DNA of 64,000 bases from an uncultured Clostridia bacterium (lineage in GTDB: Bacteria; Bacillota; Clostridia; Christensenellales; UBA1242), in NCBI GenBank assembly GCA_944381135.1, contig CALWJY010000015.1:124001-188000 (forward strand). Direction: 5' to 3'. The position numbers were made by a program, and so were the translations under genes. Below are positions 45,800 to 54,830 of the stretch, piece after piece (position 1 is the first letter of the stretch; every line of letters starts with the position of its first letter). A model generated the notes under the pieces. It saw only the letters and a list, made by a program, of their open reading frames with translations. It did no database searches and was not told the origin of the DNA.

Positions 45800-45937
45800 G
45801 CAAAATAGGGCATAAAATAAAAATTTTTTAGGTTGCCATTTTCAAATGATTTGAAAAGTTGAAAAGCCATGAGTGGCTTGCAACAATACAAGATATGCTA
45901 AATTTAAAAATTTTAATGACAAATATGCGCAAAACAG

Positions 45938-45966
45938 TTGATTTTTCGTTTTGTTTGTGATATACT
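45938..45966 (+). promoter_or_regulatory. Promoter of rpmB
   Basis: TTGATT (45938-45943), 17-bp spacer ending TGTGA, TATACT (45961-45966). Confidence 0.9.
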
Positions 45967-45996
45967 CATATGGCAAAACAATTAAAGGAGACGAAA

Positions 45997-46167
45997 ATGA
46001 GCAGAGTTTGTGAGATTTGTGGAAAGGGCAAAATGGATGGCAAAACAGTCAGCCATGCAAACAACAAAGCCCCAAGAAAATATAATGTCAATTTGCAAAC
46101 AGTTGAAATTGACGGAAAGAAAGTTAAGGCTTGCACAAAATGCATTAAGAAAGCAAAAAAATCTTAA
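45997..46167 (+). CDS. rpmB: Large ribosomal subunit protein bL28
   Basis: 56 residues. MSRVCEICGKGKMDGKTVSHANNK is the usual bL28 start, and the C-terminus has CTKCIKKAKKS. The two CxxC pairs mark the zinc-binding (C+) paralogue type. The ATG at 45997 follows AAAGGAG; an earlier ATG 9 codons upstream overlaps the promoter region and is rejected. Divergent from asp23, as is conserved in Firmicutes. Confidence 0.97.
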   Translation: MSRVCEICGKGKMDGKTVSHANNKAPRKYNVNLQTVEIDGKKVKACTKCIKKAKKS

Positions 46168-46211
46168 GCATTCCTTTTTCTTTTATTTAAAAATCAATAA
46201 AAATTAAAAAA

Positions 46212-46240
46212 ACACCAAGTTTGTTGGTGTTATTTTTTTT
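46212..46240. terminator. Terminator of rpmB
   Basis: AACACCAA/TTGGTGTT, 8 bp with a 5-nt loop, then ATTTTTTTT. The A-rich upstream side may also help terminate the convergent murF transcript. Confidence 0.85.
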
Positions 46241-46300
46241 GCCTACAAGGTTTTCAACTTTCAAATCCAAAGTTATTTTAAACTGCTTTAAAACATCAAC

Positions 46301-47704
46301 TCATTTCATGTTGTCGGGCAAATCGTTTTCAAAAAGGACTGCATCGCCTTTGTTTAAAATTTTTTGCAAAAGTTGTTTCTGCTCTTGGCGTGTGTTTGCA
46401 AAGTGTATCTCACATTTCCCTCTTGCACCCTCTTCAAGCGCCTTTTTGTTGGTTTGGTTCATGATGATGAAAACATCTGCCACCTTTCCAACCTCTTCGC
46501 CCGCCTGTTTGTTGATTTCATATTGCGCCTTGCCAAGTTCGACAATGCCAGGAGAGACCACCACTTTCTTTCCAGAGAAAGAATTCAAAACCTCAAGCGC
46601 TTGTTTGAAGCCATCAAAATTGCTGTTATAAGAATCGTCAATCACATCCACAAACTGTCCCTTGATGAGTTCAAGCCGGTGTGGTGTTGGTGAAAGTGCG
46701 GAAATGCCCTTAACAATTCCATGAATGCTCTCCCCCAAAAGATACGCCATCGCAGACGCCACCACAATGTTGTCTATGTTTGCTTTTCCAAGAAGTTTTG
46801 TTTGACAAAAAATTTCGTTGCCATCCAAAATCATGACAAATTTCGAACCCGTTGAGGAAACCTCAATGTTCTTTGCAAAAGCAAAACTGCCATCCGTGCA
46901 AACCAAAAACTTTTTGTGGTTGAAACGCTCATAAAGTTTTTTGCTGGACTTGCTTTTCCCGTTGAACACCACCAAATCTTTGGCATTTTCACAAAGTTCA
47001 AATTTTGTATTCTCAATCACTTGCAAAGAACCAAATGTTTCCAAATGGCACTTTCCAATTGGCGTTATGATTCCAAAATCAACACCAACAAGTTTCGCCA
47101 AAGTGTCAATGTCGCCTTGACAACGCGCTCCAAACTCCACAATGAAAAAATCGTCTGTCTCTTTTAAATTTTCCAAAATCGTCTTGCAAACGCCCATGGG
47201 AGTGTTATAACTTTTTGGTGTGGCGGTGGTTTGAAATTCCACGCAGAGAAGTTGATATAGGATGTTTTTTGTGGAGGTCTTTCCAAAACTGCCCGTGATG
47301 GCAATGGTCTTGCATGGCATCTTGGAAAGTTTTTCTTTTGCCTTTTTGATGTATTGTCTTTTGATGAAATCTTCAAGCGGAAGTGTCAGCAAAAATGTCA
47401 AAACAGCAAAAAATGGACTTGCAACAATCAAAACGCATGTGATTGCAAAATTGACCCAAAAATTTGAAATCAGACCAAAAAACAGCAAAAAAATGAAAAA
47501 TTTAAGTAAAAAATCGCAAAAAATCAATCTTTTAATTCTGAAAGTGAAGACAAGAGGAGTTTTGTTTCCAAAAGCAAAGTCAAATTTTAAAGCCTTTTTT
47601 ATGTAGTTTCCAAGTTTATAGTTTTCAAGTTGGAATGTTTTGACAAAAATCAAGTCCAACCCACAGAAAATAAGCGAAACCAAAAACGCATACAAAACAA
47701 ACAC
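46301..47704 (-). CDS. murF: MurF-like Mur ligase with N-terminal membrane domain
   Basis: 467 residues. Mur-ligase core: IAITGSFGKTSTKN (P-loop), SYNTPMGVCKTI, FFIVEFGARCQGDI, PTPHRLELIKGQFVDVIDDSYNSNFDGFKQAL and VVVSPGIVELG, which fit MurF, the enzyme adding D-Ala-D-Ala to UDP-MurNAc-tripeptide. The first 110 or so residues are membrane helices (FFIFLLFFGLISNFW, FAITCVLIVASPFFAVLTFLL) in place of the usual MurF substrate domain. This arrangement is known among clostridial ligases. GTG start at 47702-47704 after GGAGGTGATTT. A related amide ligase remains possible. Confidence 0.82.
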   Translation of the reverse strand: MFVLYAFLVSLIFCGLDLIFVKTFQLENYKLGNYIKKALKFDFAFGNKTPLVFTFRIKRLIFCDFLLKFFIFLLFFGLISNFWVNFAITCVLIVASPFFAVLTFLLTLPLEDFIKRQYIKKAKEKLSKMPCKTIAITGSFGKTSTKNILYQLLCVEFQTTATPKSYNTPMGVCKTILENLKETDDFFIVEFGARCQGDIDTLAKLVGVDFGIITPIGKCHLETFGSLQVIENTKFELCENAKDLVVFNGKSKSSKKLYERFNHKKFLVCTDGSFAFAKNIEVSSTGSKFVMILDGNEIFCQTKLLGKANIDNIVVASAMAYLLGESIHGIVKGISALSPTPHRLELIKGQFVDVIDDSYNSNFDGFKQALEVLNSFSGKKVVVSPGIVELGKAQYEINKQAGEEVGKVADVFIIMNQTNKKALEEGARGKCEIHFANTRQEQKQLLQKILNKGDAVLFENDLPDNMK

Positions 47705-47801
47705 AAATCACCTCCAAAAACAAAGCAATTAAGCCAACAAATTAATCAAAAACATGCAATCAAATTGTTTTTCGTCAAATAAACTTGCAAAAACGCAAAA
47801 C

Positions 47802-48518
47802 TTAAACAAACTTTTCAAGTTGCGACAAAAATTCTAATCGTCTGTCAACAAAAGAAAAATGTCCAGCACCTTCAAGCAAAACAAGTTTAGAATTTTTGAT
47901 TTTTCGCTTCATCTTTCTTGCCATATAAACAGGCGTTGTTTTGTCATCTTTTCCAAAAACAATTAAAGTTGGAGCTGTTATGAATGGCAAAAAATCGTCA
48001 AGATGTGTGCTGACAATACTCTTAAAAATTTCTCTCATGTCGCTGTCAAGCGCGCGAAAGTCAACACTTCCATATTTTGAAACATCAAGCCCAAGTTTTC
48101 TTCTGATTTTATATGCCAAAACCTTGAAATAAAATTTCAAACTGCGTTTTGGCTTAAGTCCAGCACTGTCCACAAGCACAAGTTTTTGCACCTCGTTTTT
48201 GCAAAGAACCGCCAAAATGATGCCAATTCTTCCACCAAATGAATGCCCAATTATGTTGATTTTTTTGATTTTCAGGTGCTGACATATTGACATCACCATG
48301 TTTGCATATGTAAAAATTGACCAATTTTTGATATGTTGACTACTCCGCCCAAAAGGTGGAAAATCGACAAAAAGCGCACTTTGTTTGTTCAACCTCTCTT
48401 GGCAAAAAAGCAGACTTTGGTGGTCACATCCCCAGCCATGAAGAAAGACATTCACAACCTCACTTTTTCTGTCGAAAAATTCATAGAAAATGGTGGCATC
48501 ACGGAAATTTTTAGTCAT
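47802..48518 (-). CDS. Alpha/beta-fold hydrolase
   Basis: 238 residues. Features of the fold: FLHGWGCDHQS (oxyanion loop), IIGHSFGGRIGIILA with nucleophile Ser in GHSFGG, TLIVFGKDDKTTP (acid Asp) and LEGAGHFSFVD (catalytic His). Substrate unknown; possibly an esterase or a menaquinone/lipid-type hydrolase. It begins 9 bp after murC ends, so it is co-transcribed with wall genes. Confidence 0.9.
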   Translation of the reverse strand: MTKNFRDATIFYEFFDRKSEVVNVFLHGWGCDHQSLLFCQERLNKQSALFVDFPPFGRSSQHIKNWSIFTYANMVMSICQHLKIKKINIIGHSFGGRIGIILAVLCKNEVQKLVLVDSAGLKPKRSLKFYFKVLAYKIRRKLGLDVSKYGSVDFRALDSDMREIFKSIVSTHLDDFLPFITAPTLIVFGKDDKTTPVYMARKMKRKIKNSKLVLLEGAGHFSFVDRRLEFLSQLEKFV

Positions 48519-48527
48519 ATTAACATG

Positions 48528-49817
48528 TTATTCAACAAACAAATTTTTGTGTAATATGCTTGGCAAATCTCCCGCACCCAAAAACAAAAGTGCGGCGTCC
48601 TCTTTTGAAAAATTCATCAAAAATGCTCTCAAATCATCAAAATTGTCAAAATATTTTGCATTTTTGTTGCTTTTTTGCAAAATATCAGCAAATTGCAGTG
48701 CACTGATGCCATCACTCGCTTTTTCTCGCGCCGAATATGTCCGAAAGAAAAGTGGATGTTTCAAGCCTTTAAAAGTGCCAACAAACTGTGGAAGCAAACT
48801 CTGCGTTCTTGAATAAGTGTGCGGTTGAAAAATTGTGACAAGTTCTTTGTTTTTAAATAATTTTTTGGCGGTCGAAATAGCGTTTTGAATTTCGGTTGGA
48901 TGATGTGCATAGTCGCAAATGCAAACATCAAAAAATGGACACCGCATTCGTTCAAAGCGTGTCGAAACTCCTTTAAAATTTTCAAATGCTTTTTTAATTA
49001 TGCAGTCATTAATGCCCAACTTTTTTGCCACCAAATATGCATATATGCAATTTTGAGTGTTCACCTCCTCGCATATGTGCATGTGCACATCCATCAATTT
49101 CAAGCCGTCTTTGACAAGAGTAAACAGCAACCCACCATGCCTGTCATGGCGAATGTGTGTTGCTTTGATTCCGCAGAAATTGTCCACCACAATTTTTGAT
49201 TGCTTCTTGAAAATTTCAAAAGATTTCAGTTGGTTGGAAAAGGTTTTGAAAAAGTCCATATGTTCTTTTTCAATGTTTGTGACAACGCTTATGTATGGAT
49301 GCAGATTAAGAAAATTGTTGTGATATTCGCACGCCTCCGTGACAAAAAATTCTTTGTCTCCCAAATGAAAATTCAGCCCATCTTCAACGCGAAAACCACC
49401 CAAATGCAATGTTGGCTCAACCCCCGCAACTTGCAAGATTTCAAAAATGAGAGCAGTTGTTGTGGTTTTTCCATGAGAGCCCGCAACTGCAATCACATTT
49501 TCATATTCATCCGAAATTGCACCCAAAAGTTGCCCACGCGTCCACAATTTTTTCTTCATTTTCTTGCATAAAATCATTTGCGGGTTGTCATCTTTGATTG
49601 CTGAAGAAAACACAACCAAATCAGCATTCTCAATTTTTTCTGGACAAATTTGAAAATCAACCTCAATTTTTCGCTCTTTCAAAATGTCCGTTCCTCTGCC
49701 CTCCGCTTCATCACTGCCATCCACAAAACAGCCTCGCTCTTTCAGCATGATTGCAAGCGAACTCATTGAAACGCCACCAATTCCAAGAAAATAGATGTTT
49801 TTTCCACAAAAATTCAT
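48528..49817 (-). CDS. murC: UDP-N-acetylmuramate--L-alanine ligase MurC
   Basis: 429 residues. Adds L-Ala to UDP-MurNAc. N-terminal Rossmann motif YFLGIGGVSMSSLAIML, P-loop VIAVAGSHGKTTTTALIFE, NIEKEHMDFFKT, DYAHHPTEI and the C-terminal QPHTYSRTQSLLPQF. The ATG at 49815-49817 follows GGGGTGG. First of a murC-hydrolase-murF run on the minus strand. Confidence 0.96.
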   Translation of the reverse strand: MNFCGKNIYFLGIGGVSMSSLAIMLKERGCFVDGSDEAEGRGTDILKERKIEVDFQICPEKIENADLVVFSSAIKDDNPQMILCKKMKKKLWTRGQLLGAISDEYENVIAVAGSHGKTTTTALIFEILQVAGVEPTLHLGGFRVEDGLNFHLGDKEFFVTEACEYHNNFLNLHPYISVVTNIEKEHMDFFKTFSNQLKSFEIFKKQSKIVVDNFCGIKATHIRHDRHGGLLFTLVKDGLKLMDVHMHICEEVNTQNCIYAYLVAKKLGINDCIIKKAFENFKGVSTRFERMRCPFFDVCICDYAHHPTEIQNAISTAKKLFKNKELVTIFQPHTYSRTQSLLPQFVGTFKGLKHPLFFRTYSAREKASDGISALQFADILQKSNKNAKYFDNFDDLRAFLMNFSKEDAALLFLGAGDLPSILHKNLFVE

Positions 49818-50017
49818 TTTCCACCCCAAAATTTCATTTTTAACTCCCAAAAAACAAATATATAATTTAAAAACAATTTTTTCTCAATTTCAGACTTAAA
49901 TTTCAACAAAATGATTAAAAACAATTTGATTAAAAAATATGTAAAACTCGCTCCACATTTCTATAACAATAAATAGATATGTTTTCACAAAAATTATTGA
50001 CAATTTGCGTAAATTGT

Positions 50018-50046
50018 TTTACAAAAATATGCAATTATGATATAAT
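50018..50046 (+). promoter_or_regulatory. Promoter of spoVG
   Basis: TTTACA (50018-50023), 17-bp spacer, TATAAT (50041-50046). A TTGACA at 49997 is too far away to pair with it. No SigH-type box was recognised. Confidence 0.7.
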
Positions 50047-50094
50047 GACTTTGACCATCAAAGGTTAGATTAAATAAAAGGAAGGTATAGAAAC

Positions 50095-50370
50095 TTGAAC
50101 ATTACGGACATTAGAGTGAGAATTGTAAACAATGGCAACGAAAAACTTAAGGCAGTTGCATCAATCACAATTGATGACGAACTTGTTGTTCATGACATCA
50201 AAGTCATCAGTGGAAAAGATGGATATTTCCTTTCAATGCCAAGCAGAAAAACAAATGAAGGCGAATTCAAGGACATTGTTCATCCAATCAAAACAGAGGT
50301 GCGCGAAATGCTGAAAGAAAAAATTCTTGCCGCATATGAAAAAGCACTCGCATCTGCTGAACAAGAATAA
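50095..50370 (+). CDS. spoVG: Septation and RNA/DNA-binding regulator SpoVG
   Basis: 91 residues. NITDIRVRIVNNGNEKLKAVASITIDDELVVHDIKVI and GYFLSMPSRKTNEGEFKDIVHPI are family hallmarks; VREMLKEKILAAYEKA closes the fold. The start is TTG at 50095 with AAGGAAGG upstream. SpoVG affects asymmetric septation and binds nucleic acid. Monocistronic with a strong terminator. Confidence 0.96.
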   Translation: MNITDIRVRIVNNGNEKLKAVASITIDDELVVHDIKVISGKDGYFLSMPSRKTNEGEFKDIVHPIKTEVREMLKEKILAAYEKALASAEQE

Positions 50371-50389
50371 TAAAAATTTCAACAAACAG

Positions 50390-50418
50390 AAGACCGGTTT
50401 TCAAAATCGGTCTTTTTT
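50390..50418 (+). terminator. Terminator of spoVG
   Basis: AAGACCG...CGGTCTT with inner TTTT/AAAA pairing, followed by T6. Confidence 0.9.
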
Positions 50419-50621
50419 ATTCAGCCTCAAAAAGATTGAAAGTCTTTCACCAAATTGGTTTGCTTATTAAATAAAAAATTCAATTCAACACAATTTTTAT
50501 TTGTTTTAAAAATAAAAAAATTGTAATATATATATATTAAGAAAACAAAATGAAAAATTTAAAAAACACACAAAGATAAGTCTAAAACAAATAAAAAAAC
50601 AAAAAAACAAACGAGAAACAA

Positions 50622-51356
50622 ATGGCATTAAAAGAAAAGTTCGAAAAACTGAAAAACGACCCGCTCATACGCACAAAGGTCATCACATTCACAACGATGA
50701 TTTACAATTTTTTGTGGTCAATCGTCAAAATTGTGTTTGGTGCTTTTCAAGCGTCATATCTATATTGCCTCAGCGGTTCCTACACTCTTTTGATTGGGTT
50801 CAGCAAAAAGATTTTCATTTCCAATCACAGCAAACAAGAGGTCATCAATAAGTCAACCAAAAGCACCATCATGGGCGTTCTGATTTTGATTTCCGGCCTT
50901 GCCTTTGGACTTTACATGGGCAGACTGTTTTTCATTCCTCAAGATTATGAGTATGGCATGATCTGGTCAATCTCAATTGCACTTTGTTCGTTTGTCGAAC
51001 TTGGAATTGCAATCTACAACCTTTGCAAAATCAGAAAGAAAAACGACATCCTGCTTTCAAGTCTGCGCCTTTGCAATTTGACTTCCGCAATTTTTGCCAT
51101 TGTCATCACACAAGTTGCCATTCTCTCAGCCACAGGCACACCAGACACAGCACAATATAACGGCATAACAGGAATTGTTGCCGGTGCCTTGACAGTCGCA
51201 ATTGGAACTTACATCATCATCCGTTCTGCAAATAAAAACCAAAACAAAAACTCACTTTCCAAAACCTCATCTGAAACAAAGCACGAAGAAGAAAAGTCAG
51301 AAGAAATTGAAAACGCAAAACAAAATAAAAATACAAAAGAAAACAATTTAAATTAA
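50622..51356 (+). CDS. Unknown membrane protein with charged C-terminal tail
   Basis: 244 residues, family not recognised. About five membrane segments (about 22-52, 84-104, 112-130, 152-172, 180-200), an N-terminal Lys-rich helix, and a 40-residue Lys/Glu/Asn tail. The arrangement YLYCLSGSYTLLIGFSKKIF recalls cation-efflux-type transporters, but no metal-binding motif is complete. Only a weak ribosome binding site is present. It ends in a 9-bp repeat and a hairpin. Confidence 0.7.
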   Translation: MALKEKFEKLKNDPLIRTKVITFTTMIYNFLWSIVKIVFGAFQASYLYCLSGSYTLLIGFSKKIFISNHSKQEVINKSTKSTIMGVLILISGLAFGLYMGRLFFIPQDYEYGMIWSISIALCSFVELGIAIYNLCKIRKKNDILLSSLRLCNLTSAIFAIVITQVAILSATGTPDTAQYNGITGIVAGALTVAIGTYIIIRSANKNQNKNSLSKTSSETKHEEEKSEEIENAKQNKNTKENNLN

Positions 51357-51387
51357 AAATATTAAAAATATTAAAAATATTAAAAAT
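51352..51387. repeat. Four tandem 9-bp repeats
   Basis: ATTAAAAAT repeated four times, overlapping the stop codon of the 50622 gene. A simple A/T repeat prone to slippage. Confidence 0.9.
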
Positions 51388-51408
51388 ATTAATCAAAAAA
51401 TATAAAAA

Positions 51409-51436
51409 ATGAACATATTTGCATATGTCCATTTTT
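51409..51436. terminator. Hairpin terminator after the 50622 gene
   Basis: ATGAACATAT/ATATGTCCAT with one mismatch, a 4-nt loop and T5. A/T-rich on both sides, so it may also serve ypeB on the minus strand. Confidence 0.6.
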
Positions 51437-51549
51437 GTTTTTATGCCATTTTTCTGTCGAAAACTACTTTAAATCTTAAATTATCGTCTTAAAAAAGAAA
51501 TTTCAATTTAAATCACAACTCTTAAACTTATAAACGCAACCTGCCATGC

Positions 51550-53100
51550 CTACATAAGTTTGCTTCCGTCTGTTGTTTCAACAACTTTCAAGATGTTTTC
51601 CTCTGCACCTGTGGAAGCGTTGAGATAGATGTAGTATGTTGCGCCATTTCGCGTTGCTTCAAATTCATAGCAAAGCACTTCGCGATTGAAATCAAGTGGT
51701 GCAAGCACAAGTCTTTGATTTTGAATTTCAAACGAACTGTCCACTTTCTCTCTTGCAAGGTCAATTCCAATTCCGCCACTTGCAAGCGTGCGGTCTGTGT
51801 GATTTGTAAAATAGGAAATTGCATCATAGCCAATCACGTCGCCATGCTCCAAATCCACCTTAACTTTCACAAGGTCTGGATAGAGAATGATGTTGTTTTG
51901 TTTTGGTGCAATGTTGAAATAGATTTGAGAATTTAACTCTTCATGCCAAACAACATCCGCGTTTTCCACTCCGTTTTCTTTGGCAAAATCCAAAGCAATT
52001 TTTTCGGCTTGGTCATAGTCGATGTTCTTTATGTCGCTTTCAACATTTCCGCTGACTGTCAGCACATGCCCACCAACTTTTGTCACCTGAACATAAAGAG
52101 CCTGTCCGTCCGTGTTTTGAAGCGAGAAATTGTAAGTAACAAACTTTCCGTCCGTTTGCCCGTCATATCTCAAATTGTTGATGTTTTTGAAGAATTTGTC
52201 CACTTTTGTATATGCCTCGTCCTTGGAAATTTCACTTCCCGAAAGCCCTTTGATTTTTGCATTGACAACGCTGTCTGAGAAAGGTCCGTCATAAATCATT
52301 GTTGGATAGTCCGCGTCATCCGCTTTGATTTGCGAAAAGTCCAAAGTGAATTGGTCATAGTCGCCATTCAAAGTGTTTGAAGCATGCAAAATGCTGTAAC
52401 CCTCAAACATTTTTTGTGACATTTGATTGAGATATCTCTTCATTTCCGTCAACGAGTCATGCATATCATTAAGCGTTTTGAGGTCAGTTTCGGTAAGTTC
52501 GCCACCCTCGGCAATCTTCTCTTCCAAAGTTTGAGTATAGCCCGACATCTGATTGATGAAACGCACACTCTGCAAAATGTTTTCGCCCGTGAGAGGCAAG
52601 TTTGCAATGCTTGATTGCATATCGTTGGCCTCTTGCGAAATTTCTGTCAGCATTTTGGATTGATAAGTGCTGTCATCCGAAGCCAAAAGTTTACTGATTT
52701 TCATGTCAGCACTGTTGACATTGTCCACAAGGTCATAGTAGTTTTTCTTATAGATGTTTTCAATCTGTGTGGAATATGCACCCACCTGATTCATGCTCAT
52801 GCCATAGGCAACACCAAGCCCAATTGTGCTTAACCCCAAAACTCCTGTGGCAATGGAAAGCCCAATAACCGCACCGCGATATGCACCATGTCTTTTGCGA
52901 TTTTCAAGCGTCTTTCCGTTTTGTTTGTCAGAGGTCTGCTTGTTTGTTTTTGAATTTGTCTGAGTTTGTTTTGCAGATGTCAATTGCCCCTGCGATTGAA
53001 TTTTTTGTAACTGATTTTTTTGTTGCATTTGCGCTCCTTGATTTTTGTTTGATTTCTCTTGAGACATATTTTGTGTCAAGTTTTCATTTTCTATGCTCAT
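51550..53100 (-). CDS. ypeB: Germination protein YpeB
   Basis: 516 residues. Needed for SleB to be deposited or held inactive in the spore. A Gln/Asn/Lys-rich cytoplasmic head, one membrane helix (about 74-98, GAVIGLSIATGVLGLSTIGLGVAYG), a helical region, and repeated PepSY-like domains (YDQAEKIALDFAKENGV, VKVDLEHGDVIGYDAISYFTNH). Starts 16 bp after sleB with GGAGGTG. The extended polar head (about 70 residues) is longer than I expect of the family. Confidence 0.95.
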   Translation of the reverse strand: MSIENENLTQNMSQEKSNKNQGAQMQQKNQLQKIQSQGQLTSAKQTQTNSKTNKQTSDKQNGKTLENRKRHGAYRGAVIGLSIATGVLGLSTIGLGVAYGMSMNQVGAYSTQIENIYKKNYYDLVDNVNSADMKISKLLASDDSTYQSKMLTEISQEANDMQSSIANLPLTGENILQSVRFINQMSGYTQTLEEKIAEGGELTETDLKTLNDMHDSLTEMKRYLNQMSQKMFEGYSILHASNTLNGDYDQFTLDFSQIKADDADYPTMIYDGPFSDSVVNAKIKGLSGSEISKDEAYTKVDKFFKNINNLRYDGQTDGKFVTYNFSLQNTDGQALYVQVTKVGGHVLTVSGNVESDIKNIDYDQAEKIALDFAKENGVENADVVWHEELNSQIYFNIAPKQNNIILYPDLVKVKVDLEHGDVIGYDAISYFTNHTDRTLASGGIGIDLAREKVDSSFEIQNQRLVLAPLDFNREVLCYEFEATRNGATYYIYLNASTGAEENILKVVETTDGSKLM

Positions 53101-53116
53101 CTTTCACCTCCATACC

Positions 53117-53797
53117 TTAGACAGCAAAAATGTGATTTCCAATTGTCACTGTGGTTTTTCTGCTGTAAATCCATTTGCTTGTTGCTGTGGCGGCATTGTA
53201 ATAATAAAGCGCACCATATGTAGGGTCCCAACCATTCAAAGCATCACGCGCTGCGTTGTATGCTGTTTGGTTAGGTTCAAGATTGATTTGTCCATCACTC
53301 ACCGCTGTGAAAGCGTATGGCTGATAGATGACGCCTGCAATTGTGTTTGGAAAGTCTGGACTTTCAACACGGTTCAAAATGACCGCAGCAACTGCCACTT
53401 GACCGGTGTAACTCTCTCCACGCGCCTCGGCATACACACATTTTGCAAGCAAATATAAGTCGTTGTTTGAAGTGGAACTGTCATCTGTGGAAAGTGTCAT
53501 TCCAAGCGCTGCGGCAGTTTTTGGCCCCACAATTCCGTCAACCGCCAACCCGTTTTTTTGCTGAAAATATCTCACAGCCTTTCTTGTCAAATTTCCATAA
53601 ATGCCGTCAACCGAACCGGTGTAGTAACCCCAGCGCTTAAGTTTGTCCTGCACTGTGCGGGTCTGGCTTGTGGTCAGCGCGGCATCAACCACCTCCACAT
53701 TCGAGCCTACGAGCGTTGTCATTGTGACAACAAGTGTTCCAACTGACATAAATGCAAAAATAATTGCAAATGACAGGGCAATCAGTTTTTTTCTCAT
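53117..53797 (-). CDS. sleB: Spore cortex-lytic enzyme SleB
   Basis: 226 residues. Exported (MRKKLIALSFAIIFAFMSVG) lytic transglycosylase active on muramic-lactam cortex during germination. A peptidoglycan-binding domain (VQDKLKRWGYYTGSVDGIYGNLTRKAV) is followed by the catalytic SleB/hydrolase_2 domain, with YLLAKCVYAEARGESYTGQ (catalytic Glu) and AAVILNRVESPDFPNTIAGVI. The ATG at 53795-53797 follows GGAGG. Paired with ypeB downstream, as in Bacillus. No clear SigG promoter was found. Confidence 0.96.
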   Translation of the reverse strand: MRKKLIALSFAIIFAFMSVGTLVVTMTTLVGSNVEVVDAALTTSQTRTVQDKLKRWGYYTGSVDGIYGNLTRKAVRYFQQKNGLAVDGIVGPKTAAALGMTLSTDDSSTSNNDLYLLAKCVYAEARGESYTGQVAVAAVILNRVESPDFPNTIAGVIYQPYAFTAVSDGQINLEPNQTAYNAARDALNGWDPTYGALYYYNAATATSKWIYSRKTTVTIGNHIFAV

Positions 53798-53989
53798 AAA
53801 ATTCCTCCAATTCAATTTGTTTTTCTGTAATTTTGAGACGTAAGAAAATTGTTTTGAAATCTCATATTTTTGATTTTAGGCATTGTTTCATTAAATTTGA
53901 TGAAAAATTTTTAAAAATTTCAAAGCAAATCGACAATTTCTCAACATTTTCAATGCAAAACTTTGTTTCAAAAACAATTCACATTGCGA

Positions 53990-54514
53990 CTAAATTACAT
54001 TAGATATAATGTCCCAAATTTTAGAAATATACTCAACATTTTCGGAATTTTTTACATCAAGAAAGCAAACTGCTGGAAAAACAACACACCACCAATTGTC
54101 GCCATCGCCTGCGCCCAACTCAATTTTCAGGCAGTCATAGACACCTTTTTCCAAAACAAAATCATCATATGCGCGTGTGGGCATGTCTTCTTGTGTGATT
54201 TCCACTTTTGCAGAATATTTTGCGCCCTGCTTGTCAAGTGTCAAATTTGCCACCTCTTCAATTTTCTGAAGGTTTTGTTGGATGACATCCTCTGCCTCCT
54301 CCTTTGTTTCGGCTTCGGCAAGATGCGGAAGCAAAAACGACACCACAGCATCTTTGACAACATATTTGATGTTTTGATCAACTGCACTGTTGGAATTTGC
54401 AACAATGTGAATGCGCATATAGTCCTCATTAAAGGTGCTCCCCGTCTGTCCTCCGCACAAAAAAATTCCAAGACAGACAATTCCAATTCCCACAAAAGAC
54501 AAAATAAATTTCAT
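53990..54514 (-). CDS. spoIIR: Stage II sporulation protein R (SpoIIR)
   Basis: 174 residues. Forespore-secreted signal that activates SpoIIGA. Hydrophobic N-terminal signal (MKFILSFVGIGIVCLGIFL), then DYMRIHIVANSNSAVDQNIKYVVKDAVVSFL, the family's core motif, and YDCLKIELGAGDGDNWWCVVFPAVCF near the end. The ATG at 54512-54514 follows AGGAG. A SigF promoter would be expected; I could not find a convincing one. Confidence 0.95.
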   Translation of the reverse strand: MKFILSFVGIGIVCLGIFLCGGQTGSTFNEDYMRIHIVANSNSAVDQNIKYVVKDAVVSFLLPHLAEAETKEEAEDVIQQNLQKIEEVANLTLDKQGAKYSAKVEITQEDMPTRAYDDFVLEKGVYDCLKIELGAGDGDNWWCVVFPAVCFLDVKNSENVEYISKIWDIISNVI

Positions 54515-54546
54515 AAGTTTTCTCCTATGAATTTGATTTTTGTCAG

Positions 54547-54582
54547 AAAAAAACAAGAAAATCGCAAAAAATATGCGATTTT
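54547..54582 (-). terminator. Hairpin terminator upstream of spoIIR
   Basis: Minus strand AAAATCGCA/TGCGATTTT, a 9-bp stem with a 7-nt loop, then CTTGTTTTTTT. It lies in the 316-bp gap between sipL and spoIIR and insulates spoIIR from sipL. The rest of the gap shows no gene. Confidence 0.75.
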
Positions 54583-54830
54583 TGTTAAACTTTTGCTGTT
54601 TTTCTAAATTTTTTCAGGATTTCAAGTCCTCAATTTGTTTTTTGATTTTGTTTTAGTCTTAAAGTTTTTTTAATTCTATTTAAAATGGATGAGATTTGAC
54701 TTTTGTATTTTATTTTTTGATTAAACTTTGAAGCCTTTAAGACGGTTTAAGGTTTAATCATAAAGACAAATTTTATGTTTTTATGAAATCTGTTTTTGAA
54801 TTTGCAAAAGCAACTTGCAACTTTTTTGTG

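Noticed and set aside
54570..54582. GCATA upstream of spoIIR as a SigF -35 box
   Set aside because: It is part of a terminator-like hairpin and no matching SigF -10 lies at the right distance.
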